A stretch of DNA of 64,000 nt, from positions 156,703-220,702 of the forward strand of contig CAJNOJ010000177.1 in assembly GCA_905250025.1 (NCBI GenBank). Reading direction: 5' to 3'. Shown here piece by piece: positions 12,337-24,358 of this stretch. The position numbers and the translations under genes were made by a program. The stretch is from Adineta ricciae (lineage: Eukaryota > Rotifera > Eurotatoria > Adinetida > Adinetidae). The stretch's first letter is position 1. Every line of letters starts with the position of its first letter. The notes beneath the pieces are model-generated. The model did no database searches. It worked only from the letters and a program-made list of their open reading frames with translations, and was not told the DNA's origin.

Positions 12337-15300
12337 TTATAATTCCATCAATGGCGTCATTGTCAATAGATCATCAAGTGCTGTCGATGCCGTTGTTTCT
12401 TGTTGACTTGGAATCAACGATGGCTCAGAGTCTTGACGGAAATACGAATTATCCAAATTCATGGTACCACGTGGCTGTTGTGTGTACACCTTTCGAGGAT
12501 ATGTAATACCATCTGTTGCTATTGGAAGTTGCTGATTAGGACCAGTCGGAAGACCGAGAATCTTAGCGATTGCAGTCGGTATATCACGATGAGTAGCTAA
12601 TTGGATGTAAAGCTTTTCGGCTGATAAAAGACACGTGTCCAAATCGAGATTACACGATAAATCATTGAAAAACTAAATGGAACAAACTCATTCATACATT
12701 ATGACAGTCATTCTATCGAACAAAGTTACTCTACGTTTACTCCTCTATGATATAAATATTATATTGTTTTCACTCATTTACGCACGTAACCGTAGGCGAG
12801 AAGAAGACGAAAAAATCTTTGTTGACTCATACAGAAAAGGAGTCACTTATCTAGAACAAACAAATCTTCAAACTCGGAATAAGTTAGTACGATTGGCGTG
12901 AAATATTCTTTGCTCCTTTTTTTTTATACAGAAGTCAAATAAGCTATGAACGGAAATGACCGTTGATGAAAAAAGCAATATCAATAGAGTAGCAAAGCAT
13001 TTGTATTCAAAGTCTCGTCATAGTTTCTCTCGTTCTCGATGTTGAAATTTTCATACGTTCGTCAGTCGTATTTAGGTTAGTTAAACTTTGACCTATACGC
13101 TGATCTTTCTTTCTTAATACTGGTACCAAATTTAATTCCTTTTTAGGTACAGGTAGCGAAGCTGATATCGGTGGTGGAAAGTTCGCTTGTTTTCGACGGC
13201 ATTGCTTTAGAAGAAGATGGTAACTCTCAGCTTGTTTCAACATGGGTTTCAATGGAACTTTGAATGCGAGTTCATTGAAATGCTAACATATACAGATAGA
13301 GACTCAATTTATGACAGACAAAGACGTTTTGTACAAGCGAATGGCGTTAGGTTGAGTAAATGAAATGCAGCATCTCTTACTTTAAGAATTTCATTGCAAC
13401 CAAATTTCGATTCCATAATCACTGTTTTTTGCGACATTAAAATTGCTAAGCAGACAAGTAATTCAAAATTTTTACATAGATGATCCGTCCATAAGACCTA
13501 AGGAAAATCGTGTTTTTACAGTGACTAATACCAAACTCAAAATTTACCTCCCATAAATGCATTACATCATCGAATGAGAATTCGCGTTTGAAACAAATCA
13601 ACATCCAACGAAAGAAGAAGTACATATTACTGGAATTGTTCTCAGCTATTCACATATGCAACAGTGAAGAGGAAATGTGAAATATTTCTTTATTACTTAA
13701 GTAATTTGCAAGTTCAGCATCGATGAACTGAAGGATTGTATGAAGATTGCCGAGTTGCCGTTTGATATGCGCTTGATCGAGGTAAAAATTTTGTTCCATT
13801 CGAGACATCAATCCCACAAAACACCAAAATGCATCAACTTCATCTTCCATAACAATTAGAATTGGACTCAAGAGATCGTTCATACCTTGAACATAACCTA
13901 TCAAACAGAATCGAATTTTATCAAATCGATCATCGTCATTCTACTCACCAAGATCGAAATTGAACATATTGTAAGTCATCAAGACATCATGAAGCATAAC
14001 AAGATGTATATTATTATCCTCTTGATAAAATTCATGGGTTCGATCAGTTCGTGCAACATCTTTGTCTAGAATGAAAAGGATTAGTCACCGAAATTTATTG
14101 ACATTTTCATAATCTCATCATTCATATCACTTGATTCGTCTGTTCTTCGACTTACCGATAAGCGACTCTCGATCTCGAAATGATGCATTTCTTTGTTTTT
14201 GCTGATCGTTCATGGATTTCCATTGAACTTTCATGGAATGATATTCGGATTTCCGTTGTTTAGCAGTCTGAGTACGTTCTTCACGTGTCGACGTCCACGA
14301 ATAATAGTTCAATAGAAATTTCCATGCTTCACGTCTTAAAGAATTCGATTCTAATCCTCCGCGAAAGATTCGTTCTTTCATTTTCTCAACATCTATGATG
14401 CGACCGTCTTTATCGAAGGCCATTTGCCATTCTTTACTTGTTACGGGCTGACCACGGGCGACTTCAGGTGGCTTCTTGAAATCCACCTAGAATACATAGA
14501 ACAAACAAATAAAGTTCGTCAAAGTCTCAATTGAAGATATTCACTTTATAAATAACTTCAAAGCCATCATTATTCGTTTCTCGTAAATCACCATTCATTG
14601 AATCTAATAGAGCGGTTAAATCGGGTCCAAACAATCCTTCAGTATCGACGTCATTGCTTGATATGATGTCGTCTTGACCAAGAAATGCGTCTTTAAGAAA
14701 GTGTGTCACCTTAGAGAAACGTTCGACTGCTGACCGTCGTGGATCACTTCCTCTCTGATCATGAAAAAAAAACGTGAGAGTACACTTTCGATTGAAGATT
14801 ATACACTTACGATTCGTCTCATAGTGTCACTGGAATTATCAAATAAATTCATTTGATCAAAGACACTAGTCGATTGTGGTCGACGGTCTCGTGGAAGATC
14901 ATCCTTCACAATATATAAGCGAGAATCTTGCGTCGACCTGGGAAATACAAACATAGATCATCTTCAGAAAATCAGCGATTAAGTTTACTTTTCAAGCCGT
15001 AGATATTGTGCTAGTTTTTGTAAGAGTTCTTTACTTCCTCCGAGATTAAAGTAAAAAGCTGGTAATGTCGTCCCGTCTTTCAGTATGAATACCATGTGTG
15101 CAATTCCACGTAACATGTGATGTCGACGAACACTCCGTAGATCATTTAGATTGAAATGGAAACGATATTTTAATAATGGACTCGATGACTGGGCGACCGA
15201 ATCTGAGAAAATTTAAATGAGTATATGGATTGGTTACATTCTAATGCTTGTCAAACAAACCTCCGTCATTTTTCTGACAAACGACTGAATGACCACCATT

Positions 15301-15495
15301 AATCAACGCCCAATCATCCGTCATAACGTCTTCCAGACCTAACGGGACAAAACGAAAAAATCTTCCTCGTTCATTTTCAACAATCGTCATCGTTCCGGTA
15401 ATTTCATCAAGTGGTGTCTCTTGAGTTTGACTTTGTGAAGATCGTTCTTTAATAATAATATGATTTCGTTCATAAAGAATTTTATCTACCGGCAT
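12337..15495 (-). CDS. TBC1D15: TBC1D15/TBC1D17-type Rab GTPase-activating protein
   Basis: Start ATG 15493-15495 (MPVDKILYERNHIIIKERSS). The N-terminal part has the conserved region of TBC1D15/17 (YFNLGGSKELLQKLAQYL). The TBC domain follows: IFRGGLESNSLRREAWKFLL, catalytic arginine motif IDKDVARTDRTHEFY (IxxDxxR) and glutamine motif GYVQGMNDLLSPIL, then VDAFWCFVGLM and KREFSFDDVMHLWE. Both GAP fingers are intact, so it should stimulate GTP hydrolysis; mammalian TBC1D15 acts on Rab7 at mitochondria and lysosomes. After the exon ending GCNEILK there are two candidate last exons in the same phase, 13007-13282 and 12337-12672 (see the findings). The coordinates given use the distal one, whose LSAEKLYIQLATHRDIP...AKILGL matches the vertebrate tail best. 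About 14 short exons. Confidence 0.9.
13007..13282 (-). CDS. Alternative last exon of the TBC1D15-like gene
   Basis: This exon starts after a TAG acceptor with HFNELAFKVPLKPMLKQAES and ends with TGA or TAA after RETMTRL at 13007. Its first residues correspond to FFNDL of the distal exon and HINEL of vertebrate TBC1D15, and both exons begin in phase 0 behind the same donor. Using it gives a protein with a different basic C-terminus (KKELNLVPVLRKKDQRI) instead of the family's usual tail. It may be a mutually exclusive exon or a decayed duplicate; the open frame of about 90 codons argues against decay. Confidence 0.6.
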   Translation of the reverse strand, partial: HFNELAFKVPLKPMLKQAESYHLLLKQCRRKQANFPPPISASLPVPKKELNLVPVLRKKDQRIGQSLTNLNTTDERMKISTSRTRETMTRL

Positions 15496-16037
15496 AGTAA
15501 TACTAGAAAATAAAACAAATCTCTCGTGATTGGGAGGAATAGTGACGTCTATGTTTTTTGTCTGTATTAGTTACACTAATCACTCCTGTTTCACTCAGCC
15601 AACAACAGCGCTTGTGAAAGCAAAACAAAACGACTCGATGATGGTGATAACACGTGAGAAAAAGTCATCCAATCAAATTTCAACGTTTCAACGCCTTATG
15701 TAACAAGTTTGTCTAAATGACAATGGGCGACCTCATCCAAGTGAAAATCTAATACAAAGAACATGTTCATCACGGTCAGAACAAAAATTCTTCAGATAGT
15801 TGAGTAAATTTTATTTTTCTTCCTTGAAATTCGTATCATTACACAAGAAAATCATGCATGTCTGCAGGTAAATGATCAATTAATGATGATCTAAAGGATA
15901 TTTGTTCTGCTAATGATAATGATGATGAATTGATGTGCCTGCAGGTGCGCAGATAGTGATCGAACAACTAACGAAACATATTTAATGTCAAACAGAAACA
16001 CGCATATTCAGTTATTGATTAACAACGAGAAATAGAA

Positions 16038-16593
16038 ATGTCGTTAAGAAGGTCCGTGATGTTGGTTGTGATACTTCTGAATTTAGTTCTTGCAAAAGAT
16101 GCTGTTAGCCAAGGTAGAAAGTTCCATTTGTTCGCATGATGATCGTTTTCTATATTTTCTATGAATAGGACTATCCCCTAATGAACAGATGTTTACGATC
16201 ATTGGTCTTATTTTTGGATCGTCTGTAGCAACTCTCGGCTTGTTAAGTTTTATATATTTCACGTAAGTAGAATTTTGACCCAGGGCGTTCCACGATAGTT
16301 TTCAATTGATTTTCAGATTGAAATTCATCAAAAGAAAAATGTCTGAACCTCAGTATGTCATTGACAAGGTATCCGATCGTAAAGATAATCAGGCAATTCA
16401 TCCTGTTAATGATGATTTCATTGTTCAAATTCCGCATATCAGTCAAATTCAACCAGTTTTAAGCATTCCATACATGTATTCTTCGGTCAAACAGTCGTTA
16501 AGTGATTTACGCACGACCTTGGTGCCATCCAGTTGGTCGCGCGTTCAACATTTTTACGATTCAACTCCAAAGAAAACGGATTTGCCTACTTAA
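16038..16593 (+). CDS. Small type I membrane protein, unknown family
   Basis: Three exons: 16038-16113, 16169-16262 and 16317-16593, all phases consistent. The protein of about 148 residues begins with a signal peptide (MSLRRSVMLVVILLNLVLA, then KDAVSQG), has a very short outside segment of about 10 residues, a second hydrophobic helix (MFTIIGLIFGSSVATLGLL then SFIYFTLKF) and a cytosolic tail of about 90 residues starting KRKMSEPQYVIDKVSDR. The nearly absent ectodomain is unusual; if the first helix is not cleaved this would be a two-pass hairpin. The region between it and TBC1D15 (542 nt) is likely a shared divergent promoter. I do not recognise the family. Confidence 0.62.
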
Positions 16594-17518
16594 AAGCATC
16601 GTTTTTCTTGCATATTCAATATTACTTACGAAACTCATTTGAGGCATAACAAACGAACTAATTTTATTCCATTAACCTATCTTAAGTTACAGTCCTTTTA
16701 TTCTTGAAATAAATCTTACTGTTTTTTCCATCTGTACCAAGACTGATTTATGTTTCAGCTGTGAAAAAAAAGGTGCAAATCAGTTTTTTTTTGTTTTATT
16801 TGTTTGTAATGACGGTCGTGTTGATCAAATGCTGACGGTCAACAACGACAATGATGAACAAACAACGAACAGACATACACACGCACACAGTTAAAAACGA
16901 ACACTGAGAGAAAGAGAGGAACAAACGAAAAATCCAAACAGTTAAACGTGTAGTTTCGTTTAAAAAAAGAAGAAGGTTGGGAACAGAAATGAATATGCTG
17001 AAAGATATAGTTGAATAGGTGCTCAAGACTGATAATAGCGATAAGAAGAAGTTGATGAGAATGAGAAATCTATAAGATAGCATTGCAAAAATAGGAACTG
17101 GAAAAAACCCCACAACATCGACACAATCATGCAGAAAAAGAAGAAGAAGAAGAAGAAGAAAGAGACGAAAACGAAACGAGAAACTTATACAGCAAGAAGA
17201 GAACAGTGTGATAATATACCTTTTCTTGCTCAATGTATGACAAGGAATAAATTAACAAAAACAATGAAATCAATGATGCAAAATACATGACAAAAGACAT
17301 GAAAAAGAAATGATAAGGAGACGAAGACGACGACAAAGAAGAAGAGGAGGACGAAAAAGAAACTCGCATGGGAAAAGAGTATATATGTATTATAAATAGG
17401 AGCCAAAAATAAGTCGTCTCAGTAGTAAAAGTTGAAGCAAAAGAAAGTAATCTGAAGTGTACGAGTGCTATATCTAATTAAATCTTTTCTTAGATTTCCT
17501 TTTGAATATTTGGCTTAT
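16594..17518. other. Shared 3' region between two convergent genes
   Basis: About 925 nt between the small membrane protein stop and the CELF stop. Contains a long purine-rich stretch and an AAG repeat near 17134-17164; it probably forms the CELF 3' UTR, which tends to be long. Open frames here are compositional artefacts. Confidence 0.4.
17134..17164. repeat. (AAG)n microsatellite
   Basis: An uninterrupted run of about nine AAG units is visible. It lies in the presumed CELF 3' UTR and reads as CTT on the transcript strand. Confidence 0.85.
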
Positions 17519-19877
17519 TTAATATGTGGATTTCTTTGACGTTGTGGGTGAATTTCCATTATGGTTGTTAGGACTATTACTAGCTGCTGTCTGAGTTTGA
17601 TTTGGACTGGGGCTATTGATGTTACTGGTGTTACTTGTCTCATTTCGCAGCTTTTTCAATTGAACTTTAAGTCGTTTCATCCCTATTTGAAAACCATTCA
17701 TTTGATTAATCGCTGCTTGAGCTGATGCTGGATTATCAAAGCTCACAAAACCTTGAAAAGAAAACCACTTATGAAATTCAAATGTTCTCATGTGATATGA
17801 GAGCAATGCATCTTACCGAAACATTTACTACGATTTGTTGTTTTATCAACGAATACTTTAGCGGATATGATTGGCCCATAAGGTGCAAAAGCTTGTGCTA
17901 GATCTGTATCATTGTATTCTTGTGGAAGGTGGTAAATGAATAGATTAGCACCATCGGGGCCTAGACGAAAAGTGAAGATCAGTTAGTTTCAATCAGGAAA
18001 TTCAATGGTGGTAATGTACCTTCAATATGTTTGCCAGCGACTTGCGAAGTGATATAGGATTGTGATGGGAAAACAGGAAACGAAGCTGGAAATGAAATAA
18101 TACATGAAACATGCTTCTTTCAAATGCAGTTTTACCTTGTGGTGCAGTCGAGGAATTCGTAGTTGGACTTGGATGCATATTTGTTGGGAGCATACCTGTT
18201 CAAAACAGTTCAACCATATATTTCCATGAGTCAACAGGCAAGAAACATTTACCTCCATTGTTCACTTGTGACATAGCAACAAGATTTTGTAAATTATGAT
18301 GAGCATCTACATCAAAGAAATTTATTCTTGACTAAATTAACTGAAATTCCTTACCTGCGCCTCCATTGGTTAACGGATTTCCGGTATTTGTATAGAGTGA
18401 TGGCATTGCCGGCGTATATGGATTGGTTCCAGATGTAGCAACTGATGGTGTCAAAGCACCATTTTGGTTATGATGAGAGGCTGGTGGTCCAGATGCATTG
18501 TTAGGATTAGGACCGCTGTTATTGTACGGACCGGCTCCACACATAAGTAATGACGTTTCATTACTATATGTACCGTTGTTAGCATTGGCAGCAGGTGCGC
18601 GAGGTGAAGTAAGTGTATGCTGTTGATCTTGAACATTTAACGACTGAGTACTACCATGCTGTGAACTCAAATTCATATTTGTTGAAGTACCAGGACCCTG
18701 TGGTGGTGGTAAAAGAGATGGCTTATTCCCATTTAAGTTCACATTGTTGGAAAACATTTGCAAAAGATTGTTTAATGCCCCAAAATTTATTGCTATAAAT
18801 GACATTAGGAAAAATCTTGCTTTTCTGGAGAGAAATCGACATTTACCTGTACCGTTGTTTCCAAGAAAACCATAACTTTTGAATAATTGCTGTAAAAATA
18901 CTAAATTACCTATTTCAGGTAGAAAGTTATACGTGTTCATGTGTTGTGGATTAGGCTAAAAAAGCGCATTCATGACGACCGAATAAGTACAAGAATGCAA
19001 AAAATCCCAAATATTACCATCGAAGCTCCGGGAGGAAACTGCTGCATCAAACCATTGTTATGTGTAGAAAATTGCTGTTGAATCTTTTTGGTTTCTTTAT
19101 CTTTGGGTGTATCAGCGAATTTTACTACCAAAGGAGATGAACAGCCCTAATAGATAGGAATATTAATTATGTAATATGATGAATAATTCAGAATTTAACC
19201 TCCATTGTTTGAGATTGATGCATTGATTTGATTGCATTCAAAGCGCATTGTCGCTTTTGAAATGTTACGAATGCACATCCTAGAGAAACGTAAAGAGTTC
19301 CTTTTGAGAGTGAGAAATGCAAGTTTGTTACCTCGACTTTTGCCATTAGCATCTCGTAATACTGTACAATCTTCGATCGTTCCGTACGATTGGAAAAGTG
19401 AACGAATGTTTGGCTCATCAAGGTTTTTTGAGACCATTCCAACAAATAGTTTTCGTTCTAAACTCAATCAAACATGTATTTCGATTGTAATTATGAAATT
19501 CCGCTTTTACCATTTCGGTTTTCTGTATCAGCAGGTTTCATTTGTATGGGATGATGACTTCCATTCAAAGTACGCAAGTTATGAAGAGCATTTTGTGCAT
19601 CTAATGCTGATTTTCGCGAATAAAACGTAACGAAACAACAACCTTTGGATTCACCAGTTTGTTTGTCACGTAGAACATTCAGTTGAAAGACAGGACCAAA
19701 CTGTTCAAACATATCACGTAATTCTGCTTCGTGCATATTACGCGGAATTTGTCCACAAAACATCTTAATTGCATCTGGATCGGGTTCATGTTTATCGAGA
19801 TTTGTTGTTGAAACGGCAGCCGATGAAGGCGATGAAGATGTTGGCGATGTAGTTGGTAAATTTCCTGGAGTATTCAT
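17519..19877 (-). CDS. CELF/Bruno-like RNA-binding protein with three RRMs
   Basis: Start ATG 19875-19877. RRM1 (about residues 35-115): [20 protein letters not shown] with RNP1 [14 protein letters not shown]2: [20 protein letters not shown] with RNP1 [12 protein letters not shown] long linker rich in Asn, Gln, Pro and Ser follows (coded by several exons between 18000 and 19100), then RRM3: [20 protein letters not shown] with RNP1 [20 protein letters not shown], ending in a Ser/Asn/Thr tail. Two close RRMs, a divergent linker and a C-terminal RRM with FIYHLPQE are diagnostic of CELF (CUG-BP/Etr-3, Bruno). The family binds GU-rich RNA and regulates splicing and translation. Introns are short throughout. 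The linker contains several small exons, which fits alternative splicing known for CELF genes. Confidence 0.92.
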
Positions 19878-20666
19878 TAGTAGTGATTAAGAATTTGTTG
19901 AAGAAAATACATTGATGAACAAGACGAGACGATTGTACGAAGAAAAGACGGTAACGAATATTGACGAACAACGACGACGACCATCGCAAAAGGGACAAGA
20001 CGACGAACGAGAACGAAGGGACAACTAAAAAATAAATAAATAAATAAATAAAATCTTCTCAGTTTGATAGATCAATAAATAATCCTATCAAAAGTGACCC
20101 TTTTTTTCGAAACATATCATGTAAGGTAGAAATAAACGTATAAAAGGTCGATTGAATCGAAGATTTTATCGTATAGACAAGAACGAACGAATCAAATAAC
20201 CAACCAACTGACGCGATGTTTACTCTATTTACAAACCTTGTTATTACACATGCGAACAAAACACCAGCCGATGCGCAGAGAGCTCGTCGCTAAGTGAAAC
20301 TTCATAGATGTCGCCAGATATTGACTTCAAACGATAGATAACAACGAAGACTCATCCATACATTCTCGATGAAGTTGTTTCAAGGTTAAGAAATGATTTT
20401 ATTGCTTTTGTTTTATAACTTTACCATGGAATGAATGTCATTCTTGGTTAAATAACCTATACGTCTTCTTATTATGCATCGACAAGTCTTCGATAGAAAG
20501 ATTTTTATTCAAATCAACTGTCTGACAAAAGCTAATAACTTAAGGAATATAAATACAAAGAGCAAAACGAAGTCTGGAAAATTTTTAAACAGAACAGTGA
20601 AATCAAAACATTGGTTTTTACAAATGAATTAACTCGAATGCGCATGAAGGTTTTAAGTGAAGACAT
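19878..20666. other. Intergenic region upstream of CELF
   Basis: About 790 nt with a tetranucleotide AAAT repeat near 20027-20053. No coding exon was identified. It should contain the CELF promoter and 5' UTR and the E2F 3' UTR. Confidence 0.4.
20027..20053. repeat. (AAAT)n microsatellite
   Basis: About six tandem AAAT/TAAA units in the region upstream of the CELF start codon. Confidence 0.85.
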
Positions 20667-21836
20667 TTATGACACTGGAGGACTATCATCATTATTGTAC
20701 AGATCACACACACCCGTGGTATCGTCTATCGTCAAATAATAATCATCTGGCTGAGTCATTTCACCCAATGGAATGAATGGATTTAACGATACTAAAATAT
20801 AAAAGCTCTATTTTGAAATATTTGAAATACTTTTCATTATACTTTGTTCAGAAGTGGCATCTTCGGAGTTCGCATTATGGGGTATGGTTTTAGAATGGCG
20901 ATTCAACACTTTTAAATTAACAGGATAGTGACGACTTTGAATATGAAATTGATGAGATGTATTTTCGCCATCCTATATCGAAAATCAAATTATCCATGTC
21001 TTCGAATTCGTCGGCACTCTTACTGGTATTTCGTTGATTTTCATCGTAGTCCCATTGACACCTTCTGCAATAACAATTACTTCATCATCCATAGCTTGGC
21101 ATATGTCGTCTCTTGTTAAGTATAACATACTGAAATGGAAATCAAGCATAGGGTGAGATGTGATTGATTTGCAATGATTTACTCTTTTAATGTAATATCA
21201 TCTAATATATTAGAGATACTACGTTCAATGACGTGAAGTTTCTCTGTCCAAAATGCAGATTCGTCTTCTAATTCTTGTAATTGAGCTTGGGCTCGATGCA
21301 GACGTTCATAAGCTTCAATCGTGTTATCACCGGAGATAGCACCTCTTTAACAACAAACGACTGTCGCTTTTTGATTCTTCAACAGAAGTATTTCAACTTA
21401 CTTCCATTTTATCGTGTTTTTCGATTGCTTTTCAATGAGACCGATACCTTCAAGTACATTGGTGATATCATAGATTCGTCGTTTTTGTTTCGTAGCAAGA
21501 CAATCTGCAACCTAAAGTATAAAAATACAGTTCCAAACGATGTACTCTCATTTCATTGTTTCTAATTACATGCTTTAAGTCCAGGATACCCGTTTTCGAT
21601 TGTCTCAACAATGACATAAACCGACGAGTCAGTGTTCCTAGACTTTTCTCTTGACGTGAATAACCAAACCGTCGTTTTGTTGGTGTATCACCAACTAAAC
21701 TAGCAGTGCTCATTGCAACTTTATTTGAATTGGAGTCATCCTCATCGCAATCTGTGATAAGGAAGGGACAATATGTGGAACTCGTTGTTGTTGCTTTCAT
21801 TGGAGATACTTCATGGTCCGAGTGTTCTTTACTCAT
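20667..21836 (-). CDS. E2F4/5-like transcription factor
   Basis: Start ATG 21834-21836. After a short acidic/Ser-rich N-terminus the winged-helix DNA-binding domain reads [40 protein letters not shown] and [20 protein letters not shown], including the [13 protein letters not shown] core. A leucine-rich dimerisation helix follows ([20 protein letters not shown]), then a marked-box region ([19 protein letters not shown]). The last residues ([20 protein letters not shown]) match the pocket-protein binding motif of E2F4/5 (acidic, GVCDLF-like). Dimerised with DP it should control cell-cycle genes under pRb/p107/p130. The protein is compact, about 300 residues. It lies head to head with the dispanin gene, 310 nt apart. 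Confidence 0.93.
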
Positions 21837-22146
21837 AAAGAAATCTTGTTCTGTAAACTCTTATCAAGCTTTTTTTAACTTTTTCACAAAAATCAAACCC
21901 TACTCTTCCTACCAGCCATAATGATTATTCCGCTTTTCTTCGTCAAAAGTATCCAATCAAGAACGAAACAATCCGTAACACATCAATGCATTTGGTTCAA
22001 TTCAGCAAACGTGAGGTTAAATGGGACACAATGATTGGCTAGAGCTGTTTGCACGAGAGAAGAATAACGTCAAGCGACAAGAAAAAAAACAATAACAAAC
22101 CACATCCCATATCAGGTGTGTTTTTGATAGAGAAGAAGCAGCAGCG
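21837..22146. promoter_or_regulatory. Compact bidirectional promoter between E2F and dispanin genes
   Basis: Only 310 nt separate the two start codons. Two CCAAT boxes in opposite orientation are visible: CCAAT at 21953-21957 on the plus strand and its complement ATTGG at 22034-22038. Paired CCAAT boxes (NF-Y type sites) are common in bidirectional promoters. No TATA box was seen. Confidence 0.4.
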
Positions 22147-22813
22147 ATGTCGTCGATTACGAGTAGTGTATCGGAAAATACGATCAAACTCGATTATCTC
22201 GGCTCGCCAGCATCACATATTGCTCGGCCCTATTCCGCTGCACCAAGTGATCTTGATACAAAATCTGTCGGTTCGAAATCAGTCGGTTCACGTACATCAA
22301 AATTAACCTACAGCGGTCTGATCAATCATATCACGAATTCGAAAAAACTAACTTCCTTGATATCTCTTTAGAATATCCTCAAGTCAGACCGACTAATCCA
22401 CTTTACTCGAGTACATTCACAATTCGAACTTTGTCATCGGGTATCTCCAATGTATCAAGTACAGCAACGGTGGTTGAACGTCGAAAAAAGTTCGATCCAC
22501 AATTACCGAAACGTCCGAGTGATTGGCGTTGGTTTGCTGCTCTCTGCATTTTTCTTTTTCCACCAACAGGTAAACCAAGTTTTATTTTTTCCTGGAGAAA
22601 CTTTTTCCTACCTCGCATTCTTCTTTCAAAGGTTTGTTAGCATTTGGTCTTGCTCGCAAAGCACAAATGAAATGCAAAGATGGTTTTCTTGACCAGTCGC
22701 GGAAACTAAATAAACGAGCTTTAGCTTTATGCATTACGAGTGTCATATGTGGTGTTGCATTGATGCTTGGCTTCTTCTATGGTCTCGATTCATGGCCACG
22801 TACAAATGGTTAG
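22147..22813 (+). CDS. CD225/dispanin-type two-helix membrane protein
   Basis: Three exons, about 22147-22311, 22371-22571 and 22632-22813. The N-terminal about 110 residues are Ser/Thr-rich and likely disordered. The C-terminal part reads PSDWRWFAALCIFLFPPTG, LLAFGLARKAQMKCKDGFLD, QSRKLNKRALALCITSVICG and a second helix ending FFYGLDSW. A re-entrant first helix ending in FPPTG, an A-x-K polar loop, KxxxG, R-x-L-N/S-x-x-A and a second helix are the features of the CD225/dispanin family, which includes IFITMs and neuronal PRRT/SynDIG proteins. These act on membrane fusion or synaptic vesicle and receptor traffic. The donor of intron 1 (GTCTGA) is not consensus, so that junction is uncertain; the frame works on both sides. 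Confidence 0.65.
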
Positions 22814-23308
22814 ATATTCCACAACTCAATTACGCTATTCCTTGTTTTTTTTTTTTATGAATTTCGGTTAAGGGTTCATTTTGTTTTATTCATTGTCAGA
22901 TATATTTATCCCTATGAAATGCTCAGCAATGATCGTTCTTACATGATATTTGTTTTGATTGCTTTTCACATTCCATTTTTTTGTACATGTTCGCTAAATG
23001 TTTTTCTGGAATTATTCAGAGGTCAGATCTGAATTGTCATATGCTGTTTTAATCATCATTTCTCTCCTAGATAGCTTAGTTCTTTCTGTTCTCGTGTAGA
23101 TATCTATCGACAAACATATAAGATATTTTTCTCCCTGTCAATCGTTTTTAAAACGAAAATGCTCAAAGCTTACGAGTGCTGTTTCATTTTAGAATAAATA
23201 AATATCTTAGTGCTATACATGATTGTATACAAAGAACGAAAAGCTTTTCTTCGCCTCGTCGTAAATGTCTGACTTTCGTCTAGTAGTCAGGTCTTTACTT
23301 TTTCGTAG

Positions 23309-24358
23309 GTGTCATCAGCATTCATCGTTAGAGAACGGAGAAAATAAGTCGAACGCTACGTAGTACGCAAAAGAAAGCATCAAAGGTATGCAATCGAATA
23401 CTTGCATTGACAAGTTTAATTTTACAATACGGCATTCCTTGACAATCAGATATTGAAATATAATTTATGATATCAATTGATAAACTAAAATATAGTAGTG
23501 TGTAGAACGTTCTTCAATTTAACAATAGAAATTCGATTAAAAGCTGGAAAATATTATATGATATTGGATTGTTCGTCGTGATTTCCTCGTGAAACATATT
23601 AAACGGCATGAATGTCATGTTTTATCTCCTTAACATATCTGATTTTGTTCTACTGTCTCGTTCTTTCAAATGATAATACCGTCATTTTTGTATCACAAAG
23701 ACCAAATACTGGTTTGACATTTGAATAATCGAGCGTTTTTCATGACTAAGTCTCGAGTTTGTAATACTATCCTAGACGCTTGTCATACTCACTTGCTGTA
23801 CAGACTTATAGTCAACAACATTCGTTTACTACCACACAGGGGCGTTGGTAAATATCAGGGATTTGGTAAGTCTCTATTAATTTGTACATCTATATATATA
23901 TATGGGGATATATCAGTGGTAATAGAAAGCTTTAATCGTATTCACATCTCAAGATTGGAATCGTGATCTTATAGATGTAAGTTCACGTTTATCATCGAAT
24001 CTTGCTTTAGAGTAATATTCGATGCTTTTCATTAATCTCATCTAGTGTCTCATGGACTCGAAAAATAGTAGTTCAGATTCTCGGGGATATAACAACGAAC
24101 CATTTAACTGCATTAGCGTTGATCAACGTAAGTTCGTTTTATTTTGAGCACTCGCACGATTTGCAATATATGGGTTTTTATTAGGAGCGTATGATATGAT
24201 ATCTACAGCAAACAATTCAGTAAGGATCCATGTGCGGTTTTTCAAGAAAACATATAGTTTATACTTGCCTTTGCTTTCAGTTCTATTCGTCGTCGAACGA
24301 CACAAGTAATGATGCGAAAGAAAACAACCAAAATACTACTTTTGACAGATATTATTAA
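23309..24358 (+). CDS. Small multi-exon Asn/Ser-rich protein gene (5' end unresolved)
   Basis: A chain of short exons with matching phases: 23309-23359, 23840-23865, 23954-23976, one with an internal ATG at 24052-24054, one starting RAYDMISTANNS, and a last exon ending DRYY with TAA at 24356-24358. The joined peptide reads GVGKYQGF, DWNRDLID, CLMDSKNSSSDSRGYNNEPF, then an Asn/Ser/Thr-rich end. It has no membrane helix or recognisable domain. All donors and acceptors used are GT and AG. It may be a separate gene, or 3' exons of a longer dispanin transcript, although no phase-compatible link to the dispanin exon was found. The ATG at 24052 could be the true start. Confidence 0.4.

Noticed and set aside
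16796..17369. Hydrophobic and Ser-rich minus-strand frames
   Set aside because: They are in the long purine/pyrimidine-biased 3' region of CELF; composition, not codon pattern, makes them open.
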